Shown: positions 1-11,544 of the stretch, in pieces
Layout: each line of letters begins with the position of its first letter
Numbering within the stretch: the first letter of the stretch is position 1
From: Chara braunii
Taxonomy: Eukaryota; Streptophyta; Charophyceae; Charales; Characeae
Direction: 5' to 3'
NCBI GenBank assembly: GCA_003427395.1
Contig: BFEA01000422.1
Coordinates: 910,781 to 950,265 of the forward strand
DNA length: 39,485 nucleotides
Position numbers and translations under genes: made by a program
The notes under the pieces: generated by a model
The model's database searches: none
The model's input: only the letters and a program-made list of their open reading frames with translations
Told to the model about the DNA's origin: nothing

Positions 1-1480
1 CTCGGGGAGTCTCCATCTATTGGTGGGGAGCAGCACTTGCTGAAAAGCGGGTCCAGCGTCCCTTTTTACAATAATAACATAAGATTATGAACAATCGGAA
101 ATGGTACTCTGAGAATCAGCACCTCTTCATCCATTGCTGGATGCCAGATCTAGCACTACCACCTAGTCCTGATGCTCTAAAGAGAACATGAAGATCCTTC
201 CTTCTCCGAGGACATAGCCTGAGGTTTTCACTTTTCATCATACCCAAACCAAGATCTAGAAACCATAGCCGATAATGGGGGGGGAAAGGGGTCGGGAAAC
301 TCTGCTATTGGACGCATGGGTATGAATGGGTCTACCAATGTCTGGTCCTCAAATATTATCCTGTAGTCTTCATTGTCCCCTCCTGCAGCCCCTTCCCATC
401 TAACTTTTCCCATTCCCCCCCCCTAGTTTCCTCCAAGCCAGCATGTACTGAATTTTTGAATATGTTTGTGTATTTCGTCTCGTGAAGATAAATATTGTAT
501 TTTTTCTTTCACTTGATCCCATTTAGCTGTAATTTCTGTTTGGACAGACATTTTAATAGTTTCAGTGAATTCAGGTCCATCTATGCGAGCTCCCTCCATT
601 TCATAAGTGCATCTCCTCGACCAAATAGCCCATATGATTGCTCTTCTTCCCATGGTGAAGAGGTTTTGAGAAAAGTCATCATATGGCTCTGCAGTCCATG
701 ATTCCAAAAAAATTGCTTTCCAACTCCATGGCCATCGAGTCTGCGAACTTAGCTGATTCCAAACTCTGTCTCACCACCTCCATAACCATATAGCTCCAGG
801 GCATTGCATAAAGATATGCTCAATGGTTTCAGGAATCATCCCACTGGGGAATGCAGATTTGCAGAATTTACACCACCTGGATGCAATTCTTTTTTGTTCC
901 AAGGAACATCTATCTATCAGCCAATCATTAGTGGGAAGACATCGGTGTTCAATCTGCCATTGAAGCGATGCTATCTTCACCGGTTTGAATTTCATTAAGT
1001 TAAACCATTTGATTGATCTTATGTTTCATCCATCTGGCTGATACCTTGTCCTTTAAATTAATTTTTATTCTTAACATTCTACAGATAGATTTTACTCTAA
1101 GGGTATGTAGGGTACGTTTATCATTCTTGTCAAGTTTCTTCTGTTTGTTGGGAGAGCTCCAAGTCCAATTGGCTAGGTCTAATGCTAAACTCGAGATGGG
1201 AGTATTTGGTTTAAATGCTAGTCATTGGTCCTTCATTCTTAATACTCTAATTCTGAAAATTTTGCTATCTTGAACCCATTGGATATGACCCTAACTTTTA
1301 GGGTGGAGAGTGTTATCCTGTAAAAGATCATAGAGCTCAAGGAGTATATCTTCATTCTGGAATTCTGTGTCACCAGTTGCAGACTCCGTGCGTCCATTTG
1401 TCCTTGTTTTCCTTCATCTCCTTTGGCCTCTCTCTGTGAACACTCATGGACTCTACACAGTCATTGTCATTCCTCATCTC
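1..1480 (-). pseudogene. LINE ORF2 C-terminal fragment and 3' region (left copy)
   Basis: This is the decayed 3' part of a non-LTR retrotransposon ORF2 on the minus strand. Readable blocks are 995-771 (KIASLQWQIEHRCLPTNDW, then C-x2-C and an H/C pair as in zf-RVT tails), 707-423 (NLFTMGRRAIIWAIWSRRC) and 413-228, ending at a TGA at 228-230. Weaker matches run up to about 1480. The same blocks occur in the same order on the plus strand at 5160-6180, which identifies both as one family. Frameshifts separate the blocks, one of them in a C run near 413-421. The 3' UTR runs off the window start, where the tail signature CTCCCCACCAATAGATGGAG reads on the minus strand. The 5' limit is uncertain. Confidence 0.85.
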
Positions 1481-2345
1481 CTTACGCTTAACCCCCGGTC
1501 ATTATCGTAACATCCAGACTGAAAGTTGTCCCACGTACAGCTGTAATAACGGGAAGTTTTATTCGGGTGAGGACGGTAGCCCCCATAACTTCTCCTGCAG
1601 TAAGCCTACTTAGGGGGCAGCACGACCGGGAGCGCTGCACCCTTGGCCTCACCGAAGTGACAGCGCAAGAGAGTCGACGCGGACACGGGACGCGTTCAGG
1701 AAAGGACGCGGAGGGGGGAACTAAGGTTGGTGATGAGGGCGGCTGCACGAGAGGTAGTGATGGGGGCTTTTGTGAGGGAGCGGGCAGTGGGTGAATGGAA
1801 AGGTGCTCCACGTTGCCAACCATAGAGGTGTCGTGCCAGCCCTTGTCGAGCCCGTATTGAAAATAGGCGGATTGAGGTATGACCGAGTTTTCGTATCGTT
1901 GAAGTTGAGGTGGGTTGTTCGACGAACGGAGAGGACAAAACACCGCGAAGGAAGCTAGTAACACCTAAGAGATGGATACCGCTAAGATTGGAATCGAAGG
2001 ATGGCAAAGGCAAATAGAGGGTTGTGGCAGTGACTGAGAGCGGGCTATAGGTTTAATCTCCTCCCCCTTTCCCCAGTAGTGTGGTGAATGGATGTTTAAG
2101 ATGGCTTGAACCCCTTGTGTCTCGCTGATAGGTTTGGCGAGGTGGTGTCGCGCTGGCTTCTGATCCTTGGGGGGGTCGAAGAGGGTCGTTGTTGTCTTTG
2201 GTGTTAGCATTGCTTTGATGCTTAGTGGCTAGCAGTGGGAGGAGGTGTGCTCCTCTTTCCCCGAAGACGGTGGGGTAGGGTTTGAGGGGAAAGGTGGCAA
2301 GTAGGTGGGTGTTAAGGAAGTGGGGGAGGAGGTTTTTCAATTTTT
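1481..2345. other. GC-rich stretch, no gene recognised
   Basis: Several overlapping short frames are open on both strands because the sequence is GC-rich. None shows a motif or a partner elsewhere in the window. It could be 5' sequence of the left LINE copy or an unrelated repeat. I see nothing that decides this. Confidence 0.4.
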
Positions 2346-2960
2346 GATAGTGATGATCTTCGCGGTTTTTTGTTAGCTGTTGCTAATGATCTTCATGATA
2401 ATAACTTGTTTTTTGCTTTTTGATTCATGTCAACATGAAAGTTCATGCTCAAATAATTACTATTAATCTTTTTTTTTTGATTTGATTTCGTTCTAATTTT
2501 GATCAAATTTGAACTTAGAGTTGATTGATCCTTATGGTTGATTGGGAGAATGAATCCCACTTTTGTTTTCTTTTGTGATTTCTCAATTAGTAACTCTGAA
2601 GTAGTTGATGTTGTTTAATTCTGATTATAAGTTTCGTATGATTTTTTTGTCTTCAAATAATTTCAATTCTGTTAAAAAACGCCGAGGTATGATTTGGAAT
2701 TGACTTCCTACAAATTTTCTCAAAAGCGTCAATCTCATTTGCTAAATTATTCACAAGCTGCGGTGTGAGAATCGATTCGAAAATTCTTTTCGGGATATCA
2801 CAAATTATTCACAACGTAGGTTTTTCTGGATTACACATGTCCCATTTTCGATTTTGCACTCGATTCCCTAATTGGAGAATTGAAGTAATTATGTACTCGG
2901 ATTGTATTTTGCTTTTCTTAGTTGTTGTTCTAAAAATTGATGAAGGTCTGCCTCAATTAT
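2346..2960. other. AT-rich spacer
   Basis: AT-rich DNA with T and A runs, no convincing coding frame and no structural repeat seen. Confidence 0.5.
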
Positions 2961-3112
2961 GGATTACCCAACCAGCACAAGAGAAACTTGAGTTATGGAA
3001 ACACAAGCATACCTCAGTTATGGGACGCGCAATGATCATCAATAACGTGGTATTAACTTCTTTATGGTACAAGTCAGCTATCTGGTCGTTCGACAAATCA
3101 GCATTAAAAATC
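2961..3112 (+). repeat. 152-bp direct repeat, LINE thumb fragment copy 1
   Basis: Nearly identical to 4095-4246, with about 12-15 differences by eye. It encodes the same peptide, including KLELWKHKHTSVMGRAMI. Both copies stop matching right after the run gcattaaaaatc. Copy 1 is isolated from the rest of the ORF by the inverted RT segment. Confidence 0.9.
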
Positions 3113-4018
3113 ATTTGTGATCTCTCTAACAGCTTCACTAGTAGTTCAACGCTACCCATTTCACTCTGGGTTGTTCTGGAGGTCGAACTCCCTGGTGATG
3201 AATTCACCATCCTAACGTCTTACTTCCCCAGTTGACTCTCATGTCCGAAAGATAACAGAATTTGTCCATCATTTTTTTCACTACCATCAAGTTGTTATGT
3301 GATGCCTCAACCATGAGTGATAAATCATCTGCAAATAGGGAACAGACAGGTATAGTTTCCTCTGGTATTGACGTGACTTGAATGCGCTTGATATCTCTAT
3401 GTTCCCTTAGGTTTGCAGCTAAGGCCTCCATGACAATTGCAAACAGAAAGGGTGTTATCGGGTCCCCTTGCCTAACGGATCTTTGTAATGAGATGGGTGA
3501 GGCCACATTGCCATTAATCATTACTCTAGTGGTAGCATTGTGGTGTAAAATCCCAATCCACTTTCTAAAACAAGGTCCAAATTGTAGCTTCTCGAGACAC
3601 TTGTCCTAGAAGTGTCAATCCACATGATCATATGTTTTTTCAAAGTCTATAAACAGGATTGCCGCATTGTGTTTACATTGCTGTGATAATTTAACCATCT
3701 CATTAACTAATAGAACATTATCTTGAATATTTCTTCCATTGATAAATCCAGTCTGCGCTGGGTGAAGGATATTTGATATGACTTTTGTTAGTCTGTTTGC
3801 CAGGGCATTTGCTACCATCTTGTAAACTACTGTTAGTAGGGTGATTGGTCTATAATTTCTACTATTAGTTTTACTTCCTTTTCTGTATAGTAGAGTTAAT
3901 ATCCCTTGACCCACTATTTCACCCATCTCTCCTGTTGTCTTAGACTTCATGGTAAAAATTCATTAGATTTTGTGAGAGGAAATCCCAACTTGACTCCCAA
4001 AATTCCTTAGGGTAGCGT
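3113..4018 (-). pseudogene. LINE reverse transcriptase core, inverted relative to the rest of the element
   Basis: This is minus-strand RT of the non-LTR type. From 4018 downwards it reads YPKEFWESSWDFLSQNL, then after a +1 shift near 3945 LLYRKGSKTNSRNYRPITLL (RT motif 1), GFINGRNIQDNVLLVNEMV and ILFIDFEKTYDHVD (motif A, usually FEKAYDRV). After a break near 3610 it reads RQGDPITPFLFAIVMEALA (motif B region) and CSLFADDLSLMVEA (motif C, catalytic FADD). Both catalytic regions can be seen, but frameshifts and stops make it inactive. In a normal element this segment lies directly upstream of the thumb region found in plus orientation at 4019 onward. Confidence 0.92.
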
Positions 4019-6180
4019 TGGACTACTAGTGAAGTCGTTGGACGATTAGGTATCTCTCCAACAGTGGAAGGAAAACCACTTGCCAATAATGAATGGATTA
4101 CCCAACCATCACAAGCGAAACTTGAGTTATGGAAACATAAGCATACCTCAGTTATGGGACGTGCAATGATCATTAATAACGTGATATTAGCTTCTTTATG
4201 GTACAAGTCAGCTATCTGGCCGTTGGACAAATCAGCATTAAAAATCCTACAAAGACATGTAGTAGCATTTCTATGGAGAGGAAAGCATGAGACTAAAAAT
4301 GTCATTAGCAGGGTGGCATGACAATCAGTAATACAACCAAAAGTCAAGGGGGCACTGAGAATCATTGATCCGACTACACAAGGAATGACTATCTCCATCC
4401 AATGGATTAAGAGACTATTATTCAACCCACACACGCCCTGGAGTGAATTGGCATGGGAACAGATAAGAAGATTAGCCCTACTAGCCCCAGCTAATATCCA
4501 CCCAATGACATGGTTAAAAAACGATCATGGCCTATTCCTAGGAAGCAGTCAAGAGGTGTAGAAGACCAGGACATCACAGAACGAGATGAGGCTATAAAAG
4601 ACCTGAATAAGGACCCGTTTTGGACTAATGTGCTAAAAGTATGGAGAAAGCTCCCTGTACCAGATAAAGTAGCACCAGATAGATGGGAAGAAGTCTCTCA
4701 ACAACCACTGTTCAATAATGGATGGATTAGAGATTCACAGGCATATAAACTACACTGTATGGATTCACCTTGGAAAAGTTGGATAAGGAAGGGCATCTTG
4801 CGCATCAAGGATATCTGGAACAAGGAAACTAAGGATTGACTATCATCAAAGGAATTGCAATGTAAACTAAGATATTGTCATCCTTCAATAGAAGAACTAG
4901 ACCAGATAATTGAATTGGTTCCCTTGGACTGAATCAGGATCCTCAGGAAAGGACCTACATTGGAAGAAGGAGATTGTGTGGCCATAGAAAATCAAAGGGA
5001 TCTGATTGGAAATATGCTGCAAATTAATCCTAATGAGGAAATATTATTGGTCCTACATAAGATAGCACAAGATCATACAGTACTACCTAACCCTACGGAG
5101 GAAACGAGATGGGTCAATAAAGAACAGGTCTTCAGGATCAGAGTAATTAAACAAAGTGACAAGTGACTGACCTTTAAACCTAGCACACCGGTTCAATGTT
5201 TGGCACTAGATCCTATCAACTGGGTTTGGACTTCGCCACCAAGGAAGGGTCATAATTATAAAAGAACGCTTCATACCCTGTCTGTTAAATCAACGTATAG
5301 AATGATGAGACCTAGTATAAATATCAAGGACAGGGTAGGAGACAGATGGATGAAACACTTAAATTTAAAAAGAGAAGCACTCACGACAATAAAATGGTTC
5401 AGAAATATGAAAATTAAACCAACCAAAATAGCTTCACTACAATGACAGATTGAACATCGTTGTTTACGAACTAATGACTGGCTGATTAGTAGAACAACTC
5501 TAGAACAGAAAGGGTTAGCTCTACCCTGGTGTCGATTCTGTAAATCTGTTTTTCCAACAAGATTAATTCCTGAAACAATTGAGCATATCTTCCTACGATG
5601 CCCAGGGGCAATATGGATGTGGAGGTGGTGGGATAGGATTTGGAATTCATTGGAAACCACTAGCCAGTGGCCCTGGGATTGGAAAACTATTTTGCTGGAA
5701 TCTTGGGTACCACATCCATATGACGAGTCCACACATAACCTTTTCATGATTGGACGAAGGGGGGTACTCTGGGCCATATGGAGAAGACGATGTATTTATG
5801 AAATGGAAAGGGCAAGATTGGATGACCTTGAATTTACGGGCTCAATCAAACAACAAATTCAGACTGTAATTAGAGCACAGTGAGATAATGTCAAAGAAAA
5901 AATTCAACATTTACACTCACTCAATGAAATTAGAGATCATATTCAGAAATTCAGTCACAGTTGGCTGGGGGGACCACAGGGGGGGAAAATAAGCCAGATC
6001 AAGAGGAAGGGGGGTGACGGATAGGAGTTTAGAAGTATAAACAATGCTTATTACCTGAAGTTTGAAGAATGGACTGTCGTTGATCTAAGTATCCCAATGA
6101 GGCAGTTATCAGAATTCCCCGACCCATTTCCTCCACAATCAGGATGTTTAGTTCCGTGGTCTTGGTATGAAAATGATTGA
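4019..6180 (+). pseudogene. LINE ORF2 thumb to C-terminus
   Basis: This continues LINE ORF2. Around 4050-4250 it has the post-RT thumb (RLGISPTVEGKPLANNEW, then MGRAMIINNVILASLWYKSA). At about 4510-5445 it has a connecting region in several frames. The zf-RVT-like tail follows: WCRFCKSVFP, PETIEHIFLRCPGAIWMWRW (C-x2-C and H-x4-C spacing) and RRGVLWAIWRRRCIYEMERA at 5617-5883. The reading ends at the TGA at 6178-6180 (WYEND). In-frame stops near 4320, 4838, 5164, 5443 and 5881 show it is dead. The C-terminal block FPDPFPPP/FPDPFPPQ is conserved with the copy at 228-413. Confidence 0.88.
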
Positions 6181-6524
6181 GGAATTATCTCATTATAATG
6201 GATTACAAGCTAGCATATTACGGAATTCAGGCGCCCCTTATGAGGGTGAAGAGGCTGGATACATTAGAAATGAGAAGGAAGGAGCAATCGGTATGAGCAT
6301 AAGGACAAGCAATTCAAGATCATTCGGCTCCCATAATCGGTAAAAGAGGTTCAGTGCTCAGATACCATTGTGAAAATGAGTAACTACCGGTTTCCAGCAG
6401 GTGCAGCTCCCCACCAATAGATGGAGTGACATGCATAAGGTATACTAGTTGGGGAGATTTGTATCACCTCAACTAGTACTACCTGCACAGTCTTGTTTGA
6501 AAAAAAAAAAAAAAAAAAAAAAAC
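6181..6524 (+). other. LINE 3' UTR with poly(A)
   Basis: Non-coding tail after the ORF2 stop. The signature CTCCCCACCAATAGATGGAG at about 6407-6426 recurs at the window start (minus strand) and near 10120-10140. The poly(A) run is 6500-6524. Confidence 0.8.
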
Positions 6525-6610
6525 GTGGTCGAGGGGATCGGCTAACGAGCACAAGTCGGAAGGTGAGTACAGAGTTGGGAGAGAAGGTTAACAACAGTCG
6601 TATTTTTCGT
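6525..6610. other. Spacer between LINE tail and foldback array
   Basis: Short unannotated spacer. No target-site duplication of the LINE was identified. Confidence 0.4.
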
Positions 6611-7105
6611 CACCACTTCAGGATGTAGTCTGCCTAAACAGGTGGTTTTCAGGGTCTTCGGGACTTTCACCACTTCAAGACCATTCAGGATTTTCATATT
6701 ATTTTGGGCAGTCTGGAAATCCTGAATGGTTTTGAAGTGGTGAAAGTCCCGAAGACCCTAAAAACCACCTGTTTAGGCAGGTTGCATCTTGAAACCACTT
6801 CAGGACACTCTTCACCGCTTTAGGATGCAGACTGCCTAAACAGGTGGTTTTCAGGATCTCGGGACTTTCACCACTTCAGGACCATTCAGGATTTTCTGAC
6901 TACCCAAAAGAGTCTGAAAATCCTGAATGGTGCTGAAGTGGCGAAAGTTCCGAAGACCCTGAAAACCACCTGTTAGGCAGACTGCATCTTGAAACCACTT
7001 CAGGACACTCTTCACCACTTCAGGATGCAGCCTGCCTAAACAGGTGGTTTTCAAGGTCTTCGGAGATTTCACCACTTCAGGACCATTCAGGATTTTCAGA
7101 TTGTC
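6611..7105. repeat. Array of ~200-bp foldback (hairpin) units, about 2.5 copies
   Basis: Each full unit is an inverted repeat. The left arm starts CACTTCAGGATG and contains CTGCCTAAACAGGTGG at 6630, 6832 and 7032, so the period is 202 then 200 bp. The right arm is its near-complete reverse complement. Unit 1 has arms at about 6611-6695 and 6714-6798 with a ~18-nt loop. Unit 2 has arms at about 6811-6897 and 6914-7000. A third left arm (7011-7100) has no right partner. Arms of ~85 bp would form long RNA hairpins if transcribed. No coding potential. Confidence 0.92.
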
Positions 7106-7309
7106 CAAAACTCTCACTTCAGAATTTTCATTCTTGAATTTTCAGCTACCCGATAACCGCTTGTGAGGGTTGGGCGACCCAACGAGCTGACGTTTTGCCG
7201 CGATGGACTGTCAGTGTGGCACACGGACGAACCCGGCTTGCATGTTCAGGCTAAGCTGGGTGATAACTCTGTGTGGGTGTGTGGCGATGGACTGCCCTCG
7301 TCGGGATAG

Positions 7310-7311
<2 letters not shown>
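7106..7311. other. Spacer
   Basis: No feature recognised. The short frame crossing into the GA repeat is an artefact of the dinucleotide run. Confidence 0.4.
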
Positions 7312-7387
<76 letters not shown>

Positions 7388-7390
7388 TGG

Positions 7391-7452
<62 letters not shown>
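7312..7452. repeat. (GA)n microsatellite, interrupted
   Basis: GA dinucleotides run from 7312 to about 7384, are interrupted by GGAATGGAGT, and continue to 7452. Open frames here (RERERE / SLSLSL) are repeat artefacts. Confidence 0.97.
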
Positions 7453-7453
<1 letters not shown>

Positions 7454-10079
7454 GGGTTGTGTTGGAGTGATACTTTTCCTCAATTCTTCTTAGTAATTTT
7501 GATATTTGGCGCAAGTCGCCTTTGCTTTTGGATTGAACTCTCAAAATTTTCTTTGTTTCTTTTTTAAAAGTTGGATGTGTGATTCTCTCCCCCGCTTCTC
7601 TCCTCTTTTTGTATGAATTGGCAACTTGATTGATTGATCATCGGCGATCGGGTCATGTACGTTCCCTGACCCTCGGCCGAGGGATTGGTGCACAAATGTT
7701 CGTCGCCTCTTTTCTTTTTCTGTGTATGTTCGAAATTTGATGCATGGATGTTTGATGTTTTTTTGTCTAAATACGAACTGGATAAGCATGCTAGCTGGTT
7801 AGATGGTTGTCTCACGATACGATTATCCATCTTTGGGCTAGCGTGCCAGTACATATAGGACGTGAGATGCTGGCCCTTATCCACCTGACCAACGGAGAGA
7901 TCTTGTGCACGCACATGTAAGCCCGACTGAAGAAGGTCGTCACTTACACACGTGTCTGCAAGATCTGTACTCGGTCAAATTCCTCGAATGTCTAGACTTT
8001 CACCCCACACCGCAGTGTGGATATTGAAATCCCCTTTCGCATCACTGACCGCGAGTGTCTGAGGGATCGTGAATTCCAGGAGTATTGGGAACACACGTGT
8101 CGGTCTGCACGACCAAGGGCGGAACCTTCGGAGTTTTCACACCCAACGGGAAACGAACGTATTTGCGAATGAGATATTGATCGGGCTCTGGAACGTATCC
8201 CCCACCTCCCCGGTTGTCCTAGCTCATACACATGTCACATCGTCGCAGAACATGGACTTGTTACCCTGGAAACCGAATTCCCTCCCTATCACCGCATCTT
8301 ACCTTTTCACCACACGTCCATTGCCCCATGGCAAGCACTCGCCCCCTACTGGGCCCAACCTTCGTGCTCAGAGTGCCTGCAGGACCACGATTACCGAGTT
8401 TCCGGCTTCATCCGGCGAACTCACTCGGAAGAGGAACGACGAGAGCACAGCCTTGAACCGAGGTCGACCGCATCGGACTCCAAAACCTGCGGCGTCCGAC
8501 GTCGATAGGTGATCAGCCAGCGAAATAGCCATAGCGTCCCTACGGTACACCGAATACGGATCCGACCCAATTGACGGGACCAATGGAAGTGATAGCTCTG
8601 CTCCCCGAAATGTAAAACCGGACCCGACCCACGCCTACCCGCTTGTATTCATATCCCTGAAACTTGGCACAAGAGATCTCAGTTCCGACCTGGGACTCCA
8701 CCCCCACTTTCCTAAAATCCTTGGCACTCTCCCTTTTTCGCACTTCCAGCCCCACTCCAACTCCTATCAGGAAGTCGCGTCAGGCGTGAGGTTCGGCGTC
8801 ACATACGGGTGGTGTGATCTTTGAGAGGGTAGGGGCGGGATTAAGGGTTTGTCCTTTTTTTGGGCCACGCTGATTTTTGGGTCGGATCAGCTATGGCGGT
8901 TGGGGAGGGAGGACAAGAGGTGCTAATGGCGGCAGGGTGAGAGTTGAGAGGGTTGTTCCGCTTGGAGGGTGGGGCAGGAGGAAAGGGGGATCTTCGGTTC
9001 TGGGGGGCCATACTTCAGGGGGTACTGTATGCGACTGAGGGAGCAGGAGGGGTATTATGGGGGTTGTTCTGAACTGGGGCGGGGAGGCGAGGGGGCGCCT
9101 CCCCGCGGAGGCAGTGAAGTTGAGTGAACAGACAGGGGGTTGTCTTCCCTTTGGCTCTTGTGACCCCTTTATATGTAACTGAGACTTCAATAGGTGCCCG
9201 AGTATTCCATGGGGAGAGAGGGTGGTTTTTCCCTCTCTTCCCCTCTCCCTGTGGGAATAGTGGGCGCTGAAATGTCCATGTGATTTTTCGGGATTGTTTG
9301 TGCCCGTGTTTCCTAATTTTTCCTAATTGAAAAAAACTTCCAAGGTTCGGTGCTGGAGGCAGGGGGTTGCGGTGGTTGTGACGGCGGGAGATGACGCACT
9401 CTGCGGCGAAGGGGCTAGCGTGTAGGGTTGAAATAGGGTACAGCGGCGGTGGAGATGCCATTGGTGGCTTCATCGTGGTAAGACTTGCCGGAGTACAGTT
9501 CAGGGTGATTTTGGGGGGGATATCTGCAACCAGTGCATGAAGGGGATGGATGATGGGATCTACAGCTATGGTGCTGATTGGTGGTTTGACTGTTATTTGT
9601 CTTTGTCCTGAGTCCCGGTGGTTTACGAAAAGACGAGGCCAGAACGACGCTGGTCAGTGCTGGGGCTTGGTCGTGCTGCCCTGTAACTCGAGCTGTACAA
9701 GGGCATGAGACCTGGTAGAGAGATCTGGGGAGTTGTTGAGGGTGGAAGGCACTCTAGTGTCTTTCGGTGAGCCGGTGCCTAGTCAATGCTGACTGGATCC
9801 GGGCCGGGTCGCTTTGCCCTGTGGCCCAGCTGGTGGGGGGTTTTCTGGGGTGGGTCATGCCACTCTGTAACCTAGCAGTTGGGGGCCTGAGGCCTTGTAG
9901 AGATTGGGCATCGGGATAGGGGTGAGGCAGGTAGGGTTGGGCTGCTGAGAGGCCCTAAGGCAGGTGGTTTTCTCGTCCAGAATGCTTCTTTGATCCCAAC
10001 TCTGGGGGACACAGAATTTCAGTGTTCTTGTGTAGATTACACTCAAGGATTTCTTCATAAGCTTCTCATTTTTTCAATG
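7453..10079. other. No gene recognised
   Basis: About 2.6 kb without a supported gene. A 147-codon plus frame at 8069-8512 and a 152-codon minus frame at 9015-9473 are open, but they lack motifs, partners or plausible composition and lie in GC-rich DNA. The right part (about 9480-10080) leads into the LINE-like tail at 10080-10182 and may be the body of a short retroposon. Confidence 0.4.
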
Positions 10080-10153
10080 TGTTCTTGAATGGGATGCTGG
10101 GCCCGGTTCCCAGCACGTTCTGCTCCCCACGAATAGATTGAGCACGTCCCTTC

Positions 10154-10182
<29 letters not shown>
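10080..10182 (+). mobile_element. Third LINE-family 3' end (5'-truncated LINE or SINE sharing its tail)
   Basis: The sequence CCGGTTCCCAGCACGTTCTG followed by CTCCCCACGAATAGATTGAG aligns with the 3' UTR signature of the LINE copies at 6390-6430 and at the window start. It is followed 13 bases later by 29 A (10154-10182). Unlike the LINE at 2961-6524, the signature lies almost next to the poly(A). Upstream DNA does not match LINE ORF2, so this is either a differently truncated relative or a SINE that borrowed the LINE tail. Confidence 0.65.
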
Positions 10183-10185
<3 letters not shown>

Positions 10186-10675
10186 ATTAGAAGACTTGCA
10201 AGATTGCAAATGCCTAAAGGGAAGTTGATCTCGTCTTTTGCCCTTTCTGTTTTCTCTTTTTCTGGGATGGGTGACCTTCTCATCCTTGTCTTGTGAATGC
10301 TTGAAAGCACAGTGTTTGAAAGAGGTAAGGTATCCCCCCCCCACCCCAAAAAAAGAAAAAGAAGAAGAAGTAAAAAAAATGGGTCAGAGAGGTTTTGGCA
10401 GATGACTGGTCGGAACAAGTCTTGGGGAGGCCCACCCCCTCTCACATACGAAAGAATGTGAGTTCCCACTCATCATTTCGTTAAACGAAGAAGGATCTCT
10501 AAGTGTCTACTGTTTTGGCAGACGTGGGGCAAGTTGTATCTTCCAGGAGATCCTTTGCAAGTGAAACAAGGATGAAGGATAGGAATAAGTCCACGTACAT
10601 TTGACAGAGCACAAATAACCCAGATGGAAGGGAATGGGGTATCTCCATTTTTCGTTGTGTTGCTGGTTTACATAG
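10183..10675. other. No gene recognised
   Basis: T- and A-rich stretches near 10330-10380 and ordinary sequence otherwise. Nothing supported. Confidence 0.4.
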
Positions 10676-10743
10676 TTATGGTTCCTAGAACTCAGTGGGT
10701 ATAAATAACTTATGGTTCCTAGAACTCAGTGGGTATAAATAAC
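10676..10743. repeat. 34-bp tandem duplication carrying a TATA-like box
   Basis: Two consecutive identical 34-bp units (10676-10709 and 10710-10743). Each contains GGGTATAAATAAC, so TATAAATA occurs twice, 34 bp apart. No downstream gene was recognised, so promoter function is only a possibility. Confidence 0.85.
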
Positions 10744-10896
10744 TCTTCTATAGCGGCTGGGGATGCAACCATCTCGCCAGCAATTTTGGTGGACACTGCA
10801 CGCTCAATTCAATCAAACCACCAGTACCTTGGCCATATATTGGCCGCCGGAAAAGATACAGTGGAATCTTTTTGACTTGGATGAACTCGGGCGCTC

Positions 10897-11001
10897 CAGT
10901 CCATGCGCGTTCATCGAGCGTGTGAGGGTTCAAACCACCAGTCCATGCGCGTTCATCGAGCGTGTGAGGGTTCAAACCACCAGTCCATGCGCGTTCATCA
11001 G
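10897..11001. repeat. 42-bp tandem repeat, 2.5 copies
   Basis: Units start at 10897, 10939 and 10981 (the last is partial) and contain CCATGCGCGTTCATCGAGCG and GTGAGGGTTCAAACCACCAG. The length is a multiple of three, so a plus frame shows a 14-residue repeat (CAFIERVRVQTTSP). I regard that as incidental. Confidence 0.9.
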
Positions 11002-11498
11002 AGGTACTGGTGGTTTAAACAGCCAGTAAGTCCACGCCTATTTTCCCTGATGCGGGTTTCCCCTGTGTGTCGATGGAAGACGAACCTGCGCAGGTGCACT
11101 TTTTGTCCCCCTGCCTGCCTGCCACCGCGCCAGCCATTCAGTCCAGTGGGGTAAGTTTGAACAACATGGCTGGGAAAGGTGCTACCGCCAGCCATCTCGG
11201 GATTCTCGGCCCAGCAGGTCAAACTCTGAAGGCCATGTCGGAAGAAAATGGCTGGGAAAGGTACTGATGGTTTTATCAAAACTAAGCCAAAATCACTCAC
11301 AGTTGTCTATTGAACCCTCAGTGCAGCTCCGGGCAGTAACCGAGGACCTCTGTGAGAGCTGTGGTCAGGACAATCACACGTAAGGTTCTGAATAAGCTCT
11401 CTCATGCTTATCTAGTTGGGCATTCATCCAGGTTGTTATGTACCTGGGCCTTTGAGGAAGGGATAGGAATTGAACATGACCCCTGTAGCAAGGATATG

Positions 11499-11500
<2 letters not shown>
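11002..11500. other. No gene recognised
   Basis: Short unrelated frames only. GGCTGGGAAAGGT occurs twice, near 11169 and 11251. Confidence 0.4.

Positions 11501-11542
<42 letters not shown>
11501..11542. repeat. (AC)n microsatellite, about 21 units
   Basis: Uninterrupted AC dinucleotides. Confidence 0.97.

Positions 11543-11544
<2 letters not shown>

Larger units (their letters stand above)
2961..6524 (+). mobile_element. Rearranged LINE (right copy) with inverted RT segment and poly(A) tail
   Basis: This is a plus-strand LINE relic made of three pieces: a 152-bp thumb-region fragment (2961-3112), an inverted RT segment (about 3113-4018, minus), and the thumb-to-3'-end segment (about 4019-6524, plus). 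The 152-bp piece is repeated at 4095-4246 in direct orientation. The element ends in 25 A at 6500-6524, as expected for target-primed insertion. It is the same family as the copy at the window start. No endonuclease (APE) domain or ORF1 was seen, so the element is 5'-truncated. Confidence 0.85.

Noticed and set aside
1488-2340. Minus-strand frames of 80-160 codons
   Set aside because: Overlapping low-complexity, proline-rich frames in GC-rich DNA with no motif or second copy.
7203-7544. Long open frames RERERE / SLSLSL on both strands
   Set aside because: Produced by the (GA)n microsatellite, with no non-repeat protein sequence.
8069-8512. 147-codon plus frame
   Set aside because: No domain, no conserved partner, overlapping frames in other phases.
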